The translations under genes were made by a program, and so were the position numbers. The notes below the pieces were generated by a model. It made no database searches and had not been told where the DNA came from. It was given only the letters and a program-made list of their open reading frames with translations. This document shows positions 48,534 to 59,465 of a DNA stretch of 64,000 nt, piece after piece. The stretch is from positions 62,472 to 126,471 of the forward strand of contig NW_020313230.1 in assembly GCF_003265705.1 (NCBI RefSeq). Direction: 5' to 3'. The DNA comes from Callorhinus ursinus. Taxonomy: Eukaryota; Chordata; Mammalia; Carnivora; Otariidae. The stretch's first letter is position 1, and each line of letters begins with the position of its first letter.

Positions 48534-48625
48534 GGTGGAACACTACATCAAAAACTAATGAAATATTGTATGGTGCCTAACATAACATAATAAAATTAAA
48601 TTAAATTAAAAAATAAAATAAATAT
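48534..48625 (+). repeat. Additional L1 3'-terminal tail
   Basis: A second copy of the terminal 'ggaacactacatcaaaaac' to 'taacataacataataaaatt' block lies directly behind copy B, ending in a TTAAA/AAATA run. It is either the remnant of the L1 into which copy B inserted or an independent short insertion. Confidence 0.8.
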
Positions 48626-49214
48626 ATTTTCTAGCATGCTTTACTACAATCATGTACACCTACATACAGTCAGTGTAATTGTCTCATATGACAATTTAAT
48701 GTGCAACAACCTATGATGATGTTAAAATTTATTATTCTATTTTTGGATGTGATGTTGTTTGGTGAAATACATTTATTGCATGGCCAGTGAAATGTGCTCA
48801 ATGAAACAGTAGTATCAGAAGCAAGCCACCATGAGCTGAGAGGTGATTAAGAAATGCAAAGTTCCAAATAATGAGAAGAAGATCGCTGAAGCAATAGTGA
48901 TAAGAAGTGAGTTTCTTTCACATATGTCTGTCCCCAGGGAACAAACATTGTTGTTCATAATTGTTCATTCTGCATACTTACATGATTACTACACCTGGTT
49001 ACTATGTCAAAAAAAGTGAATGCTACAGCAAAACAAGAAAAAATAAAAGAAAAGAGGGAGAGGAGAGGAGAGGGGAAGAGAAGAGAAAAAAGAAACACTT
49101 AACACAGCTAATTTTCAAAAATGGCCCTATTTAAAACATCTATATAAAATGTAAATCAGCAGGATTTGGGTTAATTTCTTCCCATGGAAGTTTATAAAGT
49201 ATTGCTCAAAATAA
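48626..49214. other. GCSAML: GCSAML intron, nothing recognised except a GA-rich tract
   Basis: No L1 or SINE landmarks. A purine-rich stretch (GAGAGGAGAGGAGAGGGGAA and neighbours) lies at about 49054-49095. No exon-like segment was found. Confidence 0.5.
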
Positions 49215-49378
49215 ATCATATCACAATAGTTTAATTTTGCTTTTGTTTCTCTTGCCAGATAAGACATATCTTTTTAAAAAAATGCTTCTACAACTAATGT
49301 CAAAGAAATTACTGCCTATGTTTTCTTGTAGGAGTTTTATGGTTTCAGGTCTCACATTTAGGTCTTTAATTCATTCTG

Positions 49379-49428
<50 letters not shown>

Positions 49429-51290
49429 AAAAAAGTTGTTCAATTTCATTCTTTTGCATGTTGCTGTTCAGTTTTCCAGACACCATTTCACCATTTGTTG
49501 AAGAGACTATCTTTTTGCAATTATATATTCTTGCCTCTTTTGTCATAGATTAATTGACCATAGAGTTGTGGGTGCATTTCTGGTTTTTCTATTCTGTTCC
49601 ATTGATCTATGTGTCTATTTTTGTGCCAGTACCATACTGTTTGGATTACTGTCGCTTTGTAGTACATCTTGGAATCTGATATTGTGATATTTCTGGTTTT
49701 GTTCTTATTCAAAACTTCTCTGGCTCTTCAGAGTCTTTTGTGGTTCTGTACAAATTTTAGGATTATTTGTTCTAGTTCTGTGAAAAGTGTTGGCATGTTG
49801 ATAGGGATTGCTTTGAATCTGTAGATTGCTTTGGGTAGTGTATACATTTTAACAAATTGGTTCTTGCAATCCATAAACATGGAATATCTTTCCATATATT
49901 TGTGTTGTCTTCAATTTATTTCATCAATGTTTTATAGTTTTCAGGGTACAGGTTTTTCACCTCCTTGGCTCAGTTTAATCCAAGGTATTTTATTCTCTTT
50001 GGTGCAATTGTAAATGAGATTTTTTTAAATTTCTCTCTCCTCTACTTCATTATTTGTGTATAGAAATGTGACAGATTTCTGTATATTAATTTTTTATTTT
50101 GCAATTTTACTGGATTCATTTTCAGTTCTAATAGTTTTTGGTGGCATCTATAGGGTTTTCTATATATAGTATTATGTTATCTGCAAATGAAAGTTTTTCT
50201 TCTTCCTTACCACTTTGGATGCCTTTTATTTCTTTTTCTTCTTTGATTGTTGTGGCTATTCCAGTATGATGTTGCACAAAGTGGTAAGAGTAACTATTGG
50301 GACTACACCAAAATAAAAAGTTTTTGCAGAGCAAAGTTAACCATCAGCCAAACAAAAAGGAAACCTACTCAATAGGAGAAGATATTTGCAAATGATATAT
50401 CTGATAAGGAGTTAATATTTAAAATGAGTTAAGAACTTACACAACTCAACACCAGAAAACCAAAGAGGAGAGAGGACCTGAATAGACATTTTTGCAGAAA
50501 AGATAATACAGATGGCCAACAGACGTTAAAAGATGCTCAACATCACTCATCATCGGGGAAACACAAATCAAAACTACAATGATATATCTGTCAGAATGGT
50601 TAAAATTAACAAAAGAAACAACAAGTGTTGGTGAGGTAGTGGAGAAAATGGAACCCTTGTGCACTGTTGGTGGGAATGCAAGCTGGTGCAGCCACTCTGG
50701 AAAACAGTATGGAGTCTCCTCAAAATTTAAAAATAGAATTATCCTAGAATCCAGCAATTGCACTACTGGGTATTTACCCCAAAAATACAAAAACACAAAC
50801 TCAAAGGAAAATATGCACTCCTATGTTTATAGCAGCATTATTTACAATAGCCAAATTATGGAAGCAGCCCAAGTGTCCATTGACTGAGTGAATAAAGATT
50901 ATATAGATGCAATGGAACATTATTCAGCAATAAAAAAATGAAATCTTGTCATTTGCAATGACATGAATGGAACTACATAGTATAATGCTAAGCAAAATAA
51001 GACAGTCAAAGAAAGATAAATACTATATGATTTCACTCAAATGTGGAATTTAAGAATCAAAACACATCAAACAAACTGATTTGTTTCCACCAGAGGGGAG
51101 GAGGGCAGGCGGATGGGTGAAATAGGTGATGGGGATTAAGAAGTGCACTTGTGATGAGCACTGAGTAATGTTTTGAATTTTTGAATCACCATATTGTACA
51201 CCTGAAGCTAATATAACATTGTATGTTAACTATACTAGAATTAAAATAAAAACTTAGTTAATAAAAAAATGTGCAATTCACAAGAAAAAA
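49215..51290 (+). mobile_element. 5'-inverted L1 (twin-priming structure)
   Basis: 49215-50287 is reversed ORF2 sequence, and 50288-51290 is plus-strand ORF2 end plus 3'UTR with a poly-A tail. The left edge of the inverted block (reverse complement 'ggcaagagaaacaaaagc') and the first bases of the sense block ('taactattgggactacacc') are adjacent in L1 coordinates. That is the arrangement made by twin priming. Frames are decayed (the C-terminal Trp/Cys region is recognisable near 50640-50710). Confidence 0.88.
49384..49424. repeat. (TG)n microsatellite
   Basis: About 20 uninterrupted TG units inside the inverted L1 block. Confidence 0.95.
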
Positions 51291-51429
51291 AAAAAGAAGA
51301 AATTCAGGCTACCCAGGAAAGAATGGAATATTTCTAATAGGACAAATAGCTAAGAAGTTGGCTTCTTTCTCTCTTTTTCTGTATTTGATATGTCATTTGG
51401 TTAGCACTCTATGGGGTTATTAGATTTTT

Positions 51430-51620
51430 TTTAAAGATTTTATTTATTTATTTGAGAGAGAGAGAATGAGAGATAGAGAGCACGAGAGGGAAGAGGGTCA
51501 GAGGGAGAAGCAGACTCCCTGCTGAGCAGGGAGCCCGATGTGGGACTCGATCCCGGGACTCCAGCATCATGACCTGAGCCGAAGGCAGTCGCTCAACCAA
51601 CTGAGCCACCCAGGTGCCCT
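51430..51620 (-). mobile_element. CanSINE, minus strand, perfect TSD
   Basis: A complete reversed CanSINE. Identical 15-bp flanks GGTTATTAGATTTTT lie at 51415-51429 and 51621-51635. It lies about 300 bp from GCSAML exon 51920-51969. Confidence 0.96.
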
Positions 51621-51635
51621 GGTTATTAGATTTTT

Positions 51636-51919
51636 AACAAGATAAATAAATTATTACCACTAACAAAAAGTGAATAAAAAAACTTGTAAAACTTAAAAAT
51701 TTAAGGAAAATGAAATAAATCACACACAGATATTACTTTCATAAAAAAGTAATGAGATCAGTTTTGTTAGACAAAAAAAAAAAAAAATGAAGGAGTAAGA
51801 CAACCCCATAAGGACTCGAAGCCGTGTTTCCTTCAATCCTAACATAGTATCAAAACTAATTTAGATGTTTAAATTTACAACTTCCCTTGTATGAAGAATA
51901 TTATGAAGCAATAACTTAC
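51636..51919 (-). other. GCSAML: GCSAML intron start next to exon 2
   Basis: AT-rich, with no repeats recognised apart from an A-run at 51773-51787. Confidence 0.5.
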
Positions 51920-51969
51920 TTTTCTTATCTTGAACTTGATTTTGTCTCTCATATGTAGTCATTTCCTGC
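51920..51969 (-). CDS. GCSAML: GCSAML internal coding exon (50 bp)
   Basis: Minus-strand acceptor TTTTTCCTTTGTAG, then G-CAG-GAA-ATG-ACT..., 16 whole codons reading QEMTTYERQNQVQDKK, then a single A before donor GTAAGT. The trailing A joins GT of the next exon (32999) to give Ser, followed by KEVSSTSNQ. Human GCSAML has RQEMTTFER...QDQDKKSQEVSSTSNQ at the same place. The leading G is the third base of a codon begun in the missing upstream exon. Splice sites and homology agree. An alternative acceptor 4 bp further in (GCAG) cannot be excluded. Confidence 0.88.
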
Positions 51970-52167
51970 CTACAAAGGAAAAAGATAATAACATAAGACA
52001 GCCCAGTCATCTGAAGCTGAAAACACACTTGAAAGAGAGGTTTCATTCCTATGAACCTAATGTCATTGGTAGATTTACAATTCAGATGTTAATTAAAATT
52101 AAAAGCCTGCTTACTTTAGGTGTTTCTGAAAAACCATGAAATATAGTTGATAACACTGCGGGAGTTG

Positions 52168-52285
52168 GTGGATATGTTAATTAACTGATGAGGGGGATTC
52201 TGTTCACAAAGTATACATATATCACCACATACACTTTAAATATTTTAAAATTTTATTTGTCAATTATAACTCAATAAAGCTAAAA
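52168..52285 (+). repeat. Old L1M 3' end
   Basis: The terminal block 'tgtcaattataactcaataaagct' followed by an A-rich stretch is the usual end of ancient L1M elements. Only about 120 bp is recognisable. Confidence 0.6.
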
Positions 52286-52305
52286 AAATAAAAATCTAGG
52301 AAAAG

Positions 52306-52510
52306 AGGGGTGATTGGGTGGCTCAGTCAGTTAAGTGTCCAACTCTTGATTTCAACTCAGGTCATGACCTCAGGGTCATGAGATCAAGACCAGCAGTGGG
52401 CTTTGTGCTGGGTGTGGGGCCTGCTTGAGATTCTCTCTCCCTCTCCCTCTGCCCCTCTCCCCTTGCTCTCACACGTGTGCACTCTGTCTAAAAAAAAAAA
52501 AAAAAAAAAA
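52306..52510 (+). mobile_element. Older CanSINE, plus strand
   Basis: Head 'ggggtgattgggtggctcag', core 'tcatgacctcagggtcatga', CT-rich body and a long A-run (52490-52510). Noticeably diverged. Confidence 0.92.
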
Positions 52511-52647
52511 CTACTCTAGGTAAAGAAGAAGCAGAGAATAAAATTCCATATTTTATGAAACTTAAGGAATTAACAGATTATCATACTATGTATAATACCA
52601 CATGTACAAAGAACAGATGTGCAATATAGTAAAATTTGGAACAATTT

Positions 52648-52834
52648 ATTTTTTAAGATTTTATTTATTTATTTGACAGAAAGATAAAGCATGCTCACAA
52701 GCAGGGGGAGCTGCAGAGGGAGAGGGAGAAGCAGGCTCCCCACTGAACAGGGGGCCCTACTTGGGGCTTGATCCCAGGACCCTGGGATCATGACCTAAGC
52801 CAAAGGCAGACCTGAGCCAAAGGCAGACACTTAA
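52648..52834 (-). mobile_element. CanSINE, minus strand, truncated head with internal duplication
   Basis: Reversed tail and body are normal. The segment 'gagccaaaggcagac' is present twice (about 52797-52811 and 52814-52829), and the final 'ccacccaggcgcc' head is missing. Confidence 0.88.
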
Positions 52835-52891
52835 TAAGTTATTTCTTCTCTATGTCCTCCCCAAACAAATACACAAAGGTATGAACACACC

Positions 52892-53147
52892 ATTTTATCT
52901 CACCTACTTCCATTCAAAGTACTAAACACAAAGTTTTAAACATGAACTAGATTAAAAAATAATAATATACAAAGCAGGAAAATGTATCAAAGGCAGATAA
53001 CTGTAATCATCTGTAATAATTATTGTGAAAAATAATAATAAATGGAGAAATAAAGTAGCTACCATAAAGTAGGAAAGCAATGTAAAGGAATAATAAAATA
53101 TTTAGAGATTAAAACAACATTAAAAAGAGTCATAAGTATGATCAACT
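52892..53147. repeat. Inverted-duplication arm A
   Basis: The reverse complement of this segment matches 56093-56353 over its whole length at roughly 85% identity by eye, including 'tttatggtagctacttt', 'ttgtatattattatttttta' and 'gtaggtgagataaaat'. The adjoining reversed L1 (53148-53450) also matches the L1 adjoining the other arm. Confidence 0.88.
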
Positions 53148-53450
53148 TTTTTGTTAGTTTCAGAGGTAGAATTTAATGATTCATCAGTTTCATACAACAC
53201 CCAGTGCTCATTAGTTCAAGTGCCCTCCTTAATGCCCATCACCCCTTCTCCCCACCCACCTCTCTTATGGTTTGCCTCTCTCTCTGTTTTTATCTTATTT
53301 TATTTTTCCTTCCTTTCCCCTATGTTCCTTTATTTCATTTCTTAAATTCCACATGAGTGAAATCAAATGGTATTTGTTGTTCTCTAACAGATCAATTTCA
53401 CTTAGCATAATACCCTCTAGTTCCCTCCATGTCGTTGCAAATTGCATTTC
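53148..53450 (-). mobile_element. 5'-truncated L1 3' end, minus strand (part of duplicated arm A)
   Basis: Poly-T, then the reversed L1 3'UTR and the last ORF2 codons, broken off at about 53450. It shares the insertion junction and specific wording ('cacttgaactaatgagcact' in sense) with the L1 at 55690-56092. Confidence 0.88.
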
Positions 53451-54215
53451 TAAAAACAAGCAGGCAGCATGTAATGCATGCCTGAAGTGAACATTAAGTG
53501 ATAGAAAATGAGAATGTAGTATGGTTAGAGAAAAATAATAAAATGGAAAGAAATAATCTCATACACATAGTTGTTAATCTTGGAGATGAGAACCACATAA
53601 ATGAAACAAAAGTATTGAAAGATGTAATAAGATATCTGAAATAAAGACTTCAATCTGAAAATGTATTTTATGGGGGGAAAACCCACAAATCACATGGAAT
53701 CTTGAGATATGTAATAGCTTCTGAACTTCAAGAATAAATAATAAATTCTAAAACATCCATGAGGAAAACACTTACTGTGCAACTAATTTATCAGTGAGAT
53801 GAGCTTAACGTAGCCCAGCCTTCCCATCTGAAACCAAGCCCACAAATTGGTGAAGAAAATAGGATGAAAACAAGAATTCTATGGCTCTCTAAGAAATGAA
53901 AATGTACTGTCAAGTACATTAGTACCCAGGGGATATAAAACCTATGAGTTCTTTAGGGAATAAAACAAATCAGAAGATGACTGCAAACTGCATTTGAATA
54001 TTATAGAATTCAAAGTCATGTTACAAAGAAGTTGATGAATGATGAATCTAAGTCGCTCAGCCAGCTCTGTCATTGAGGGTCTGGCCATAAAATCCAAATC
54101 TGTCCAAATCCATGTTGTGGATTATCACCGTCTACTACTGACTGTCTATCTTAAATACAGTGAGATAGTTTTGGGTCCTGTGGCTAGCTGTAACTTGCAG
54201 ATTGGAAATATCCCT
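53451..54215. other. Low-repeat sequence, nothing recognised
   Basis: Mixed-composition intronic or upstream sequence of GCSAML. No coding segment or repeat landmark is supported. Confidence 0.5.
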
Positions 54216-54391
54216 GGATTTCCTTCCTTCCTCCCTTCCTCTTTCTTTCTTTTCTTTTCTTTTCTTTCTTTCTTTCTTTCTTTCTNNNNNNNNNNNNNNN
54301 NNNNNNNNNNNNNNNNNNNNNNNNNNNNNNNNNNNNNNNNNNNNNNNNNNNNNNNNNNNNNNNNNNNNNNNNNNNNNNNNNNNNNTTTCTT

Positions 54392-54430
<39 letters not shown>

Positions 54431-54455
54431 CTTTTTCTTATTGTTGTTGTTTATT
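54216..54455. repeat. (TTTC)n/(CT)n microsatellite with a 100-N assembly gap
   Basis: CTTT/TTTC runs continue on both sides of exactly 100 N (54286-54385), followed by (CT)n. A fixed 100-N run is a placeholder, so the true repeat length is unknown. Translations across it are meaningless. Confidence 0.97.
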
Positions 54456-54461
54456 GAATTG

Positions 54462-54838
54462 TGTTATGGATTAAATGGTGTACTCCCCCAAATTAATGCC
54501 CAGTATCTTGGAATGCAACTGTTTTTTGGAAACAGGGCCTTTATAGAGGGAATTAAATTAAAATGAGGCTTTTGAGGTGAGCCCTCATCTAATTTGACTG
54601 TTGTCCTTATAAAAAGAGGAAATTTGGACACAGACAGGCATAGAGTGAAAATAATATGAAGACACAGGGAGAACACAGGCGTATAAACCGAAGTAAGAGG
54701 CCTCAGCTTCTGAGAGAGAGCCACTCTGCCAACACTTTGATCTTGGACTTAGGGCCTCCAGAAGTGTGAGAAAAAAAGTTTCTGTTAAATCTTCCAGTCT
54801 GTGGTACTTTGTTATGGCAACCCAAGCAAACCAATGCA
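54462..54838 (+). mobile_element. MLT1-type (ERVL-MaLR) solo LTR
   Basis: TG...CA-bounded element of about 377 bp with the blocks typical of MLT1: 'gtccttataaaaagaggaaa', 'tttggacacagacaggca', 'tgaagacacagggagaa', 'agggcctccagaagtgtgag', 'ccagtctgtggtactttgtt', and an ending in 'aagcaaaccaatgca'. No internal retroviral genes adjoin it. It is an ancient mammal-wide insertion, heavily diverged. Confidence 0.85.
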
Positions 54839-55689
54839 GCCTTATATGTAGAAATTAGTTCAGACAATATTGTGTTAATATGATAATCACCCTTATCCTG
54901 TTTCCTGAAGGGGAGGTGCCTGCCATTCCCCCACCTAGCTCGACCCTTCCACCACATGGGTCTTCACACACATTAGAAGATAAAGACTAGCGAATTGCCC
55001 TCCTCTCATTTCAGAACAAAGACGGACAGGAGATGATATGATAAAGACCATAAACACCTGCAACTCATGAAATGTTACTTACTGAAATACTTAGAATCAA
55101 TATGAAGCAAAGAAAAAAATGAACATTAACTCAAATGAAATAGTAGTAGATTAATTTCTCTCAAACAGCAACAACAAGTAGGAAAAATAAGGACATAAAA
55201 TATCTGAAATACATAATTGATCAGGTTTTCCCTATAGATAAATTTCAAATTATGAACCTTAAAATAATTATCATTGGAATTTTCAAAGCCTATGGGGCAT
55301 AACAGACATAATGCTAGCTTGTACTTCTAAATGCTGGTTTCATCCGGGCATGTGCTCATGTCTGAATGTTAATTTTTAAAATGTTACTTTTACAACCACA
55401 ATCTAAAGTTGCAGTATTTTTAATTGTAAGACTATTTTCCATATGAAGAAACAAGAATTTAAAGAATATAAGTAACTACTTTCAAAGTTGGTGCACAATA
55501 CATGACAAAGAACTTTGACAAAATCCACAAGCAGAAATAACAGATACTGATACTGATAATAATGCAATAAAATCAGAACTTATTTAAATATATAATACAC
55601 TGTTTGGAATTAAAAACAGTTCAAGTCCAAGAAAACATAAAAAGCAAAGTAACAAAATTTTGGACAATAATACTAATTCCTTTAATAAC
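54839..55689. other. Low-repeat sequence, nothing recognised
   Basis: AT-rich, without supported coding segments, up to the L1 beginning near 55690. Confidence 0.5.
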
Positions 55690-56092
55690 ACATGGGATAC
55701 AGATACAATGGAATACTACTCAGCCATCAAAAACAATGAAATCTTGCCATTTGCAACAATGTGGAGGGAACTAGAGGATATCATGCTAAGCAAAACAAGT
55801 CAGAGAAAGACAATTATCATGATTTCACTCACATGTGGAATTTAAAAAACAAAATAGAGGAACATAGGAGAAGGGAAGGAAAAACAAAATAAGATAAAAA
55901 CAGAGACAGAGGCAAACCATAAGAGACTCTTAACTATAGGGAACAAACTGAGGGTTGCCAGAGGGGAAGTGGGTGGGGGGAAGGAATAACTGGGGGGTGG
56001 TCTTTAAGGAGGGCACTTGAACTAATGAGCACTGGATGGTGTATGAAACTGACAAACCACTAAATTCTACCTCTGAAACTAACAACAACAAA
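55690..56092 (+). mobile_element. 5'-truncated L1 3' end, plus strand (part of duplicated arm B)
   Basis: The last ORF2 segment (TMEYYSAIKNNEILPFAT-like at 55705-55850), the 3'UTR with a G-rich block, and the terminal 'ctgaaactaacaacaac' plus A-run. It matches the L1 at 53148-53450 in inverted orientation, but extends about 70 bp further 5'. Confidence 0.9.
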
Positions 56093-56353
56093 AAAAGAAT
56101 TGCTTGTACTTATTGATGCTTTTAATGTTGTTTTAATCTCTAAGATTTTATCATTCCTTTCCATTGTTTTCCTGCTTTATGGTAGCTACTTTCTTTCTCC
56201 ATTTATTATTTATTTTTAACAATAATTATAACAGATTATTACATCTATCTACCTTTAATACATTTTTCTGCTTTGTATATTATTATTTTTTAATCTAGTT
56301 AATGTTTACAACTTTGTGCTTAGTACTTTGAATGTAAGTAGGTGAGATAAAAT
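56093..56353. repeat. Inverted-duplication arm B
   Basis: Non-L1 sequence lying between two L1 pieces. Its reverse complement aligns with 52892-53147. Homology ends sharply at 'gtgagataaaat', where an unrelated L1 fragment begins. Confidence 0.88.
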
Positions 56354-56985
56354 TTTTAACATTATAGAGGTACCCTACAACCCAGCAATTGCACTACTAG
56401 GTATTTATCCAAAGAATGCAAACTTAGTAATTTGAAGGGGCACATGCACACCAATGTTTATAGCAACAATGCCCACAATAGCCAAAATATGGAAAGAGTC
56501 CAGATGTCCATCGACAAATGAACAAATAAAGAAAAGGTGATCTATAGTGGACTATTACTCCACCATAAAAAAGAATAAAATCTTATCACTTGCAACAACA
56601 TGGTTGGAACAAGAATGTATTATGCTAAGCAAAATAAATCAACCAGAAAAAGACAAATATCTCATTATTTTACTCAAATGCAGAATTTAAGAAACAAAAC
56701 AGATGAACATAGGGGAATGGAAGGAAAAATAAGACAAAATCAGAGAAGGAAACAAACCATAAGAGACTCTTAACTATAGGAAATAAACCGAGGGCTGCTG
56801 GAGGGGAAGTGAGTTGGGGTATGGGGTAATTGGGTAGTGGACATTAAGGAGGACACCTGATGTAATGAGCACTAGGTGTTATATGCAACTGATGAATCAC
56901 TAAACTTTACCTCTGAAACTAATAATACAAAATATGTTAATTAAATTGAATTTAAATAAAAAATTAAAAGAGAAAAAATATTGGA
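56354..56985 (+). mobile_element. 5'-truncated L1, plus strand
   Basis: ORF2 C-terminal end ('cagcaattgcactactaggt'), 3'UTR ('taatgagcactaggtgttat') and terminal 'attgaatttaaataaaaaat'. Old and frame-broken. Confidence 0.88.
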
Positions 56986-57164
56986 GAAAAAGTTGTATTT
57001 TTACATGCCCCCATTTTTAAAGAAGAAAAAATTGAAACCACAAAAATTAAGTTTTTAATTCAAAGCAATTAGAATAGCATCAGTGATAAAAAACTAAGAA
57101 CAGCAAAAATAAGAACCTAATAAAGATAAAAGCAATAACACTGTGACATCCTGGAAAAAAGTAA

Positions 57165-57345
57165 AACAGAAATCATATCAGTGGTTGCCAGGGGTTGTCA
57201 GTGAGGGGAAAGCTGATAAAAATATTCCATATCTTGATTGAGATGGTGGTCACATGACTGCATGTTTTTATAAACTTATCAAACAATTTAGCTAAAAAGG
57301 ATGAATTTTACTGTGCTATACACCTATAAACCTAAATTTTAAAAA
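57165..57345 (+). repeat. Old L1M 3' end
   Basis: The blocks 'cagtggttgccaggggttg', 'ccatatcttgattgagatgg' and 'tgaattttactgtgctatac' are the usual terminal region of ancient L1M. The flanking 56986-57164 and 57346-57644 show nothing recognisable. Confidence 0.6.
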
Positions 57346-57644
57346 GCTAAATGACTTGAAAGAGCTCATAATAAACCTTTGGTAAATATGTTTAAAATCA
57401 TGAATTAAATGATAATATTCTAGTAAAAATAAAATAACCAAAATTGACTTAAGAAGATGTAGAGAATGTGACTTTATTCAGAGAATATCATCCCGTCAAA
57501 TTAGACAAAATGAAACTGAATTTAGTTCCAGCCCATATAAGTCTTATATAATATATCTGATTGCAGTTGACTCAGGTGGTCAAAACAGTTGAGTTCTTCC
57601 TTACCAAACTGACTGGTTAAAGTTCTGTGAGTCCCATTCATAAA

Positions 57645-58509
57645 ATTTGCAGCCACTGCAGAAAACAGTATGGAGTTTCCTCCAAAAGTTAAAAATAGAT
57701 CTACCCTATGATCCAGCAATTGCACTACTAGATATTTACCCAAAGGATACAAAAACAGTAATTCAAATGGATAAATGCACCCCAGTTTATAGCAGTATTA
57801 TCAACAATAGCCAAACTATGGAAAAAGCCCAAATGTCCATTGACTGATGAATGGATAAAGAACGGTGTGTGTATATATACACACAATGGACTATTAGCCG
57901 TCAAATAGAATGAAATCTTCCCATTTGCAACAATGTGGATGGAACTAGAGGGTATTATGCTAAGTGAAATAAGTCAGTCAGAGAAAAACACATACCATTA
58001 TGATTTCAGTCATATGTGGAATTTAAGAAAGAAAAGAGCGGTGCCTGGGTGGCTCAGTCTGTTAAGTGTCCAACTCTTAATTTCAGCTCAGGTCATGATC
58101 TCAGGGTCATGAGATTGAGCCCCAGGTCAGGCTCTGTGCTGGGCATGGAGCCTGTTTTGGATTCTGTCTCTCTTTCTCCCTACCCCCCTCCCACCCCTGC
58201 TTACGCTCTCTCTCTCTCTAAAAAAATAAAATAAAATAAAAATTGTTTAAAAAGAAGCAAAACAAACAAGCAAAGGAAAAAAAAGAGAGAGGCAAACCAA
58301 TAAATAGACTCTTACCTATAGAGAACAAACTGATGATGACCAGAGGGAAAGTGTGAGGGGAGATAGGGGAAATATGTGATGGGGATTAAGGAGTGCACTT
58401 ATCATGATGAACACTGGGTGTTGTATGTAAGTGTTGAATCACTAAGTTGTATACCTGAAACTAATATAACACTGTATGTTAACTACACTGGAATTAAAAT
58501 AAAACTTTA
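57645..58509 (+). mobile_element. Old 5'-truncated L1, plus strand, split by a CanSINE
   Basis: ORF2 end at 57645-58020 ('gcagccactgcagaaaacag', 'cagcaattgcactactagat') and 3'UTR at 58243-58509 ('gaacactgggtgttgtatgt', 'aactacactggaattaaaat'), interrupted at 58039-58242. Confidence 0.88.
58039..58242 (+). mobile_element. CanSINE, plus strand
   Basis: Head 'cggtgcctgggtggctcagt', core 'tcatgatctcagggtcatga', CT-rich body and the tail (AAAATAAAAT)n. Confidence 0.93.
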
Positions 58510-58694
58510 TTTTTTAAATATTTTATTTATTTATTTGACAGAGAGAGAGACAGTGAGAGAGGGAACACAAGCAGGGGGAGTGGAAGAGGGAGAAGCAGGC
58601 TTCCCGCCAAGCAGAGAGCCTGATCTGGGGCTCAATCCCAGGACCCCAGGATCATGACCCCAGATGCCTAATGACTGAGCCACCCAGGCACCCC
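58510..58694 (-). mobile_element. CanSINE, minus strand, perfect TSD
   Basis: Complete reversed CanSINE. Identical 15-bp flanks TAAAATAAAACTTTA lie at 58495-58509 and 58695-58709, at the very end of an L1 3'UTR. Confidence 0.96.
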
Positions 58695-58709
58695 TAAAAT
58701 AAAACTTTA

Positions 58710-59465
58710 AAAAATTGTTCAGATGGGGACACCCTGGAGACATTTAATTTCTCATTTAGTTACAGTCTGTTTTTAATAAAGACTTGGTCGTATTTGGCAT
58801 GTCAACCCTTCAGTTCCTTTAAAAGGGAAGAATTGGAGAACATCACCTAGCACAGATCTCATTTTAGACATAAGAAAGCAAAAGTCAAGTTTAAATGACT
58901 CTATGTTGTACAGAACTGGTTTGTGGTAGCCTGAGACAAGGACCTTGGTTCAATAACATCCCCTCTTCAGCCACACACTGTAAAGGGGAATTAGTTACAA
59001 TGATGGCATTGCCACCCCACTGTCTACCTTTTCCTTTGTGCCAAGAAAATATAAGTGAAATATTTAGGTAATGACTGATTCCTGCAAACAGTATTTCATA
59101 TCAACAATATATATGGGCCTTCCCTTCAATCCCTCACCCTTTCACACTTAGAGAAGGAGCCATCTCAGATAAAAACCCAGATCTTGACATGCAATGATTA
59201 GGAAAGAGGTTGAGTGCAAAGATATGGAAATCCCACAGTCAGCAAACAAGGCAGGGTTTATCTAAGCTGGGGTAATATATCAGTGTCCAGATAGCTGTTG
59301 TTTTTTCCACTCTTTTTTTTTTTCTTTTTTCCATTGAGTATCTTGTAAAGGTTGGGCAACAGCTAGGCAAGGCAAGCAGTGGTCAGAGCCTCAAAGACCA
59401 CATGGTCTATAAAGGAAGATGGACAATAAAGGCTAAACTAACTAATATAAAGTTACTAGGCGATA
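58710..59465. other. Low-repeat sequence, nothing recognised
   Basis: No L1 or SINE landmarks and no coding segment. It may be a GCSAML intron or upstream flank. Confidence 0.5.

Noticed and set aside
54039..54566. Long open frame spanning the N gap
   Set aside because: It translates through 100 N and a TTTC/CT microsatellite, so it is an artefact.
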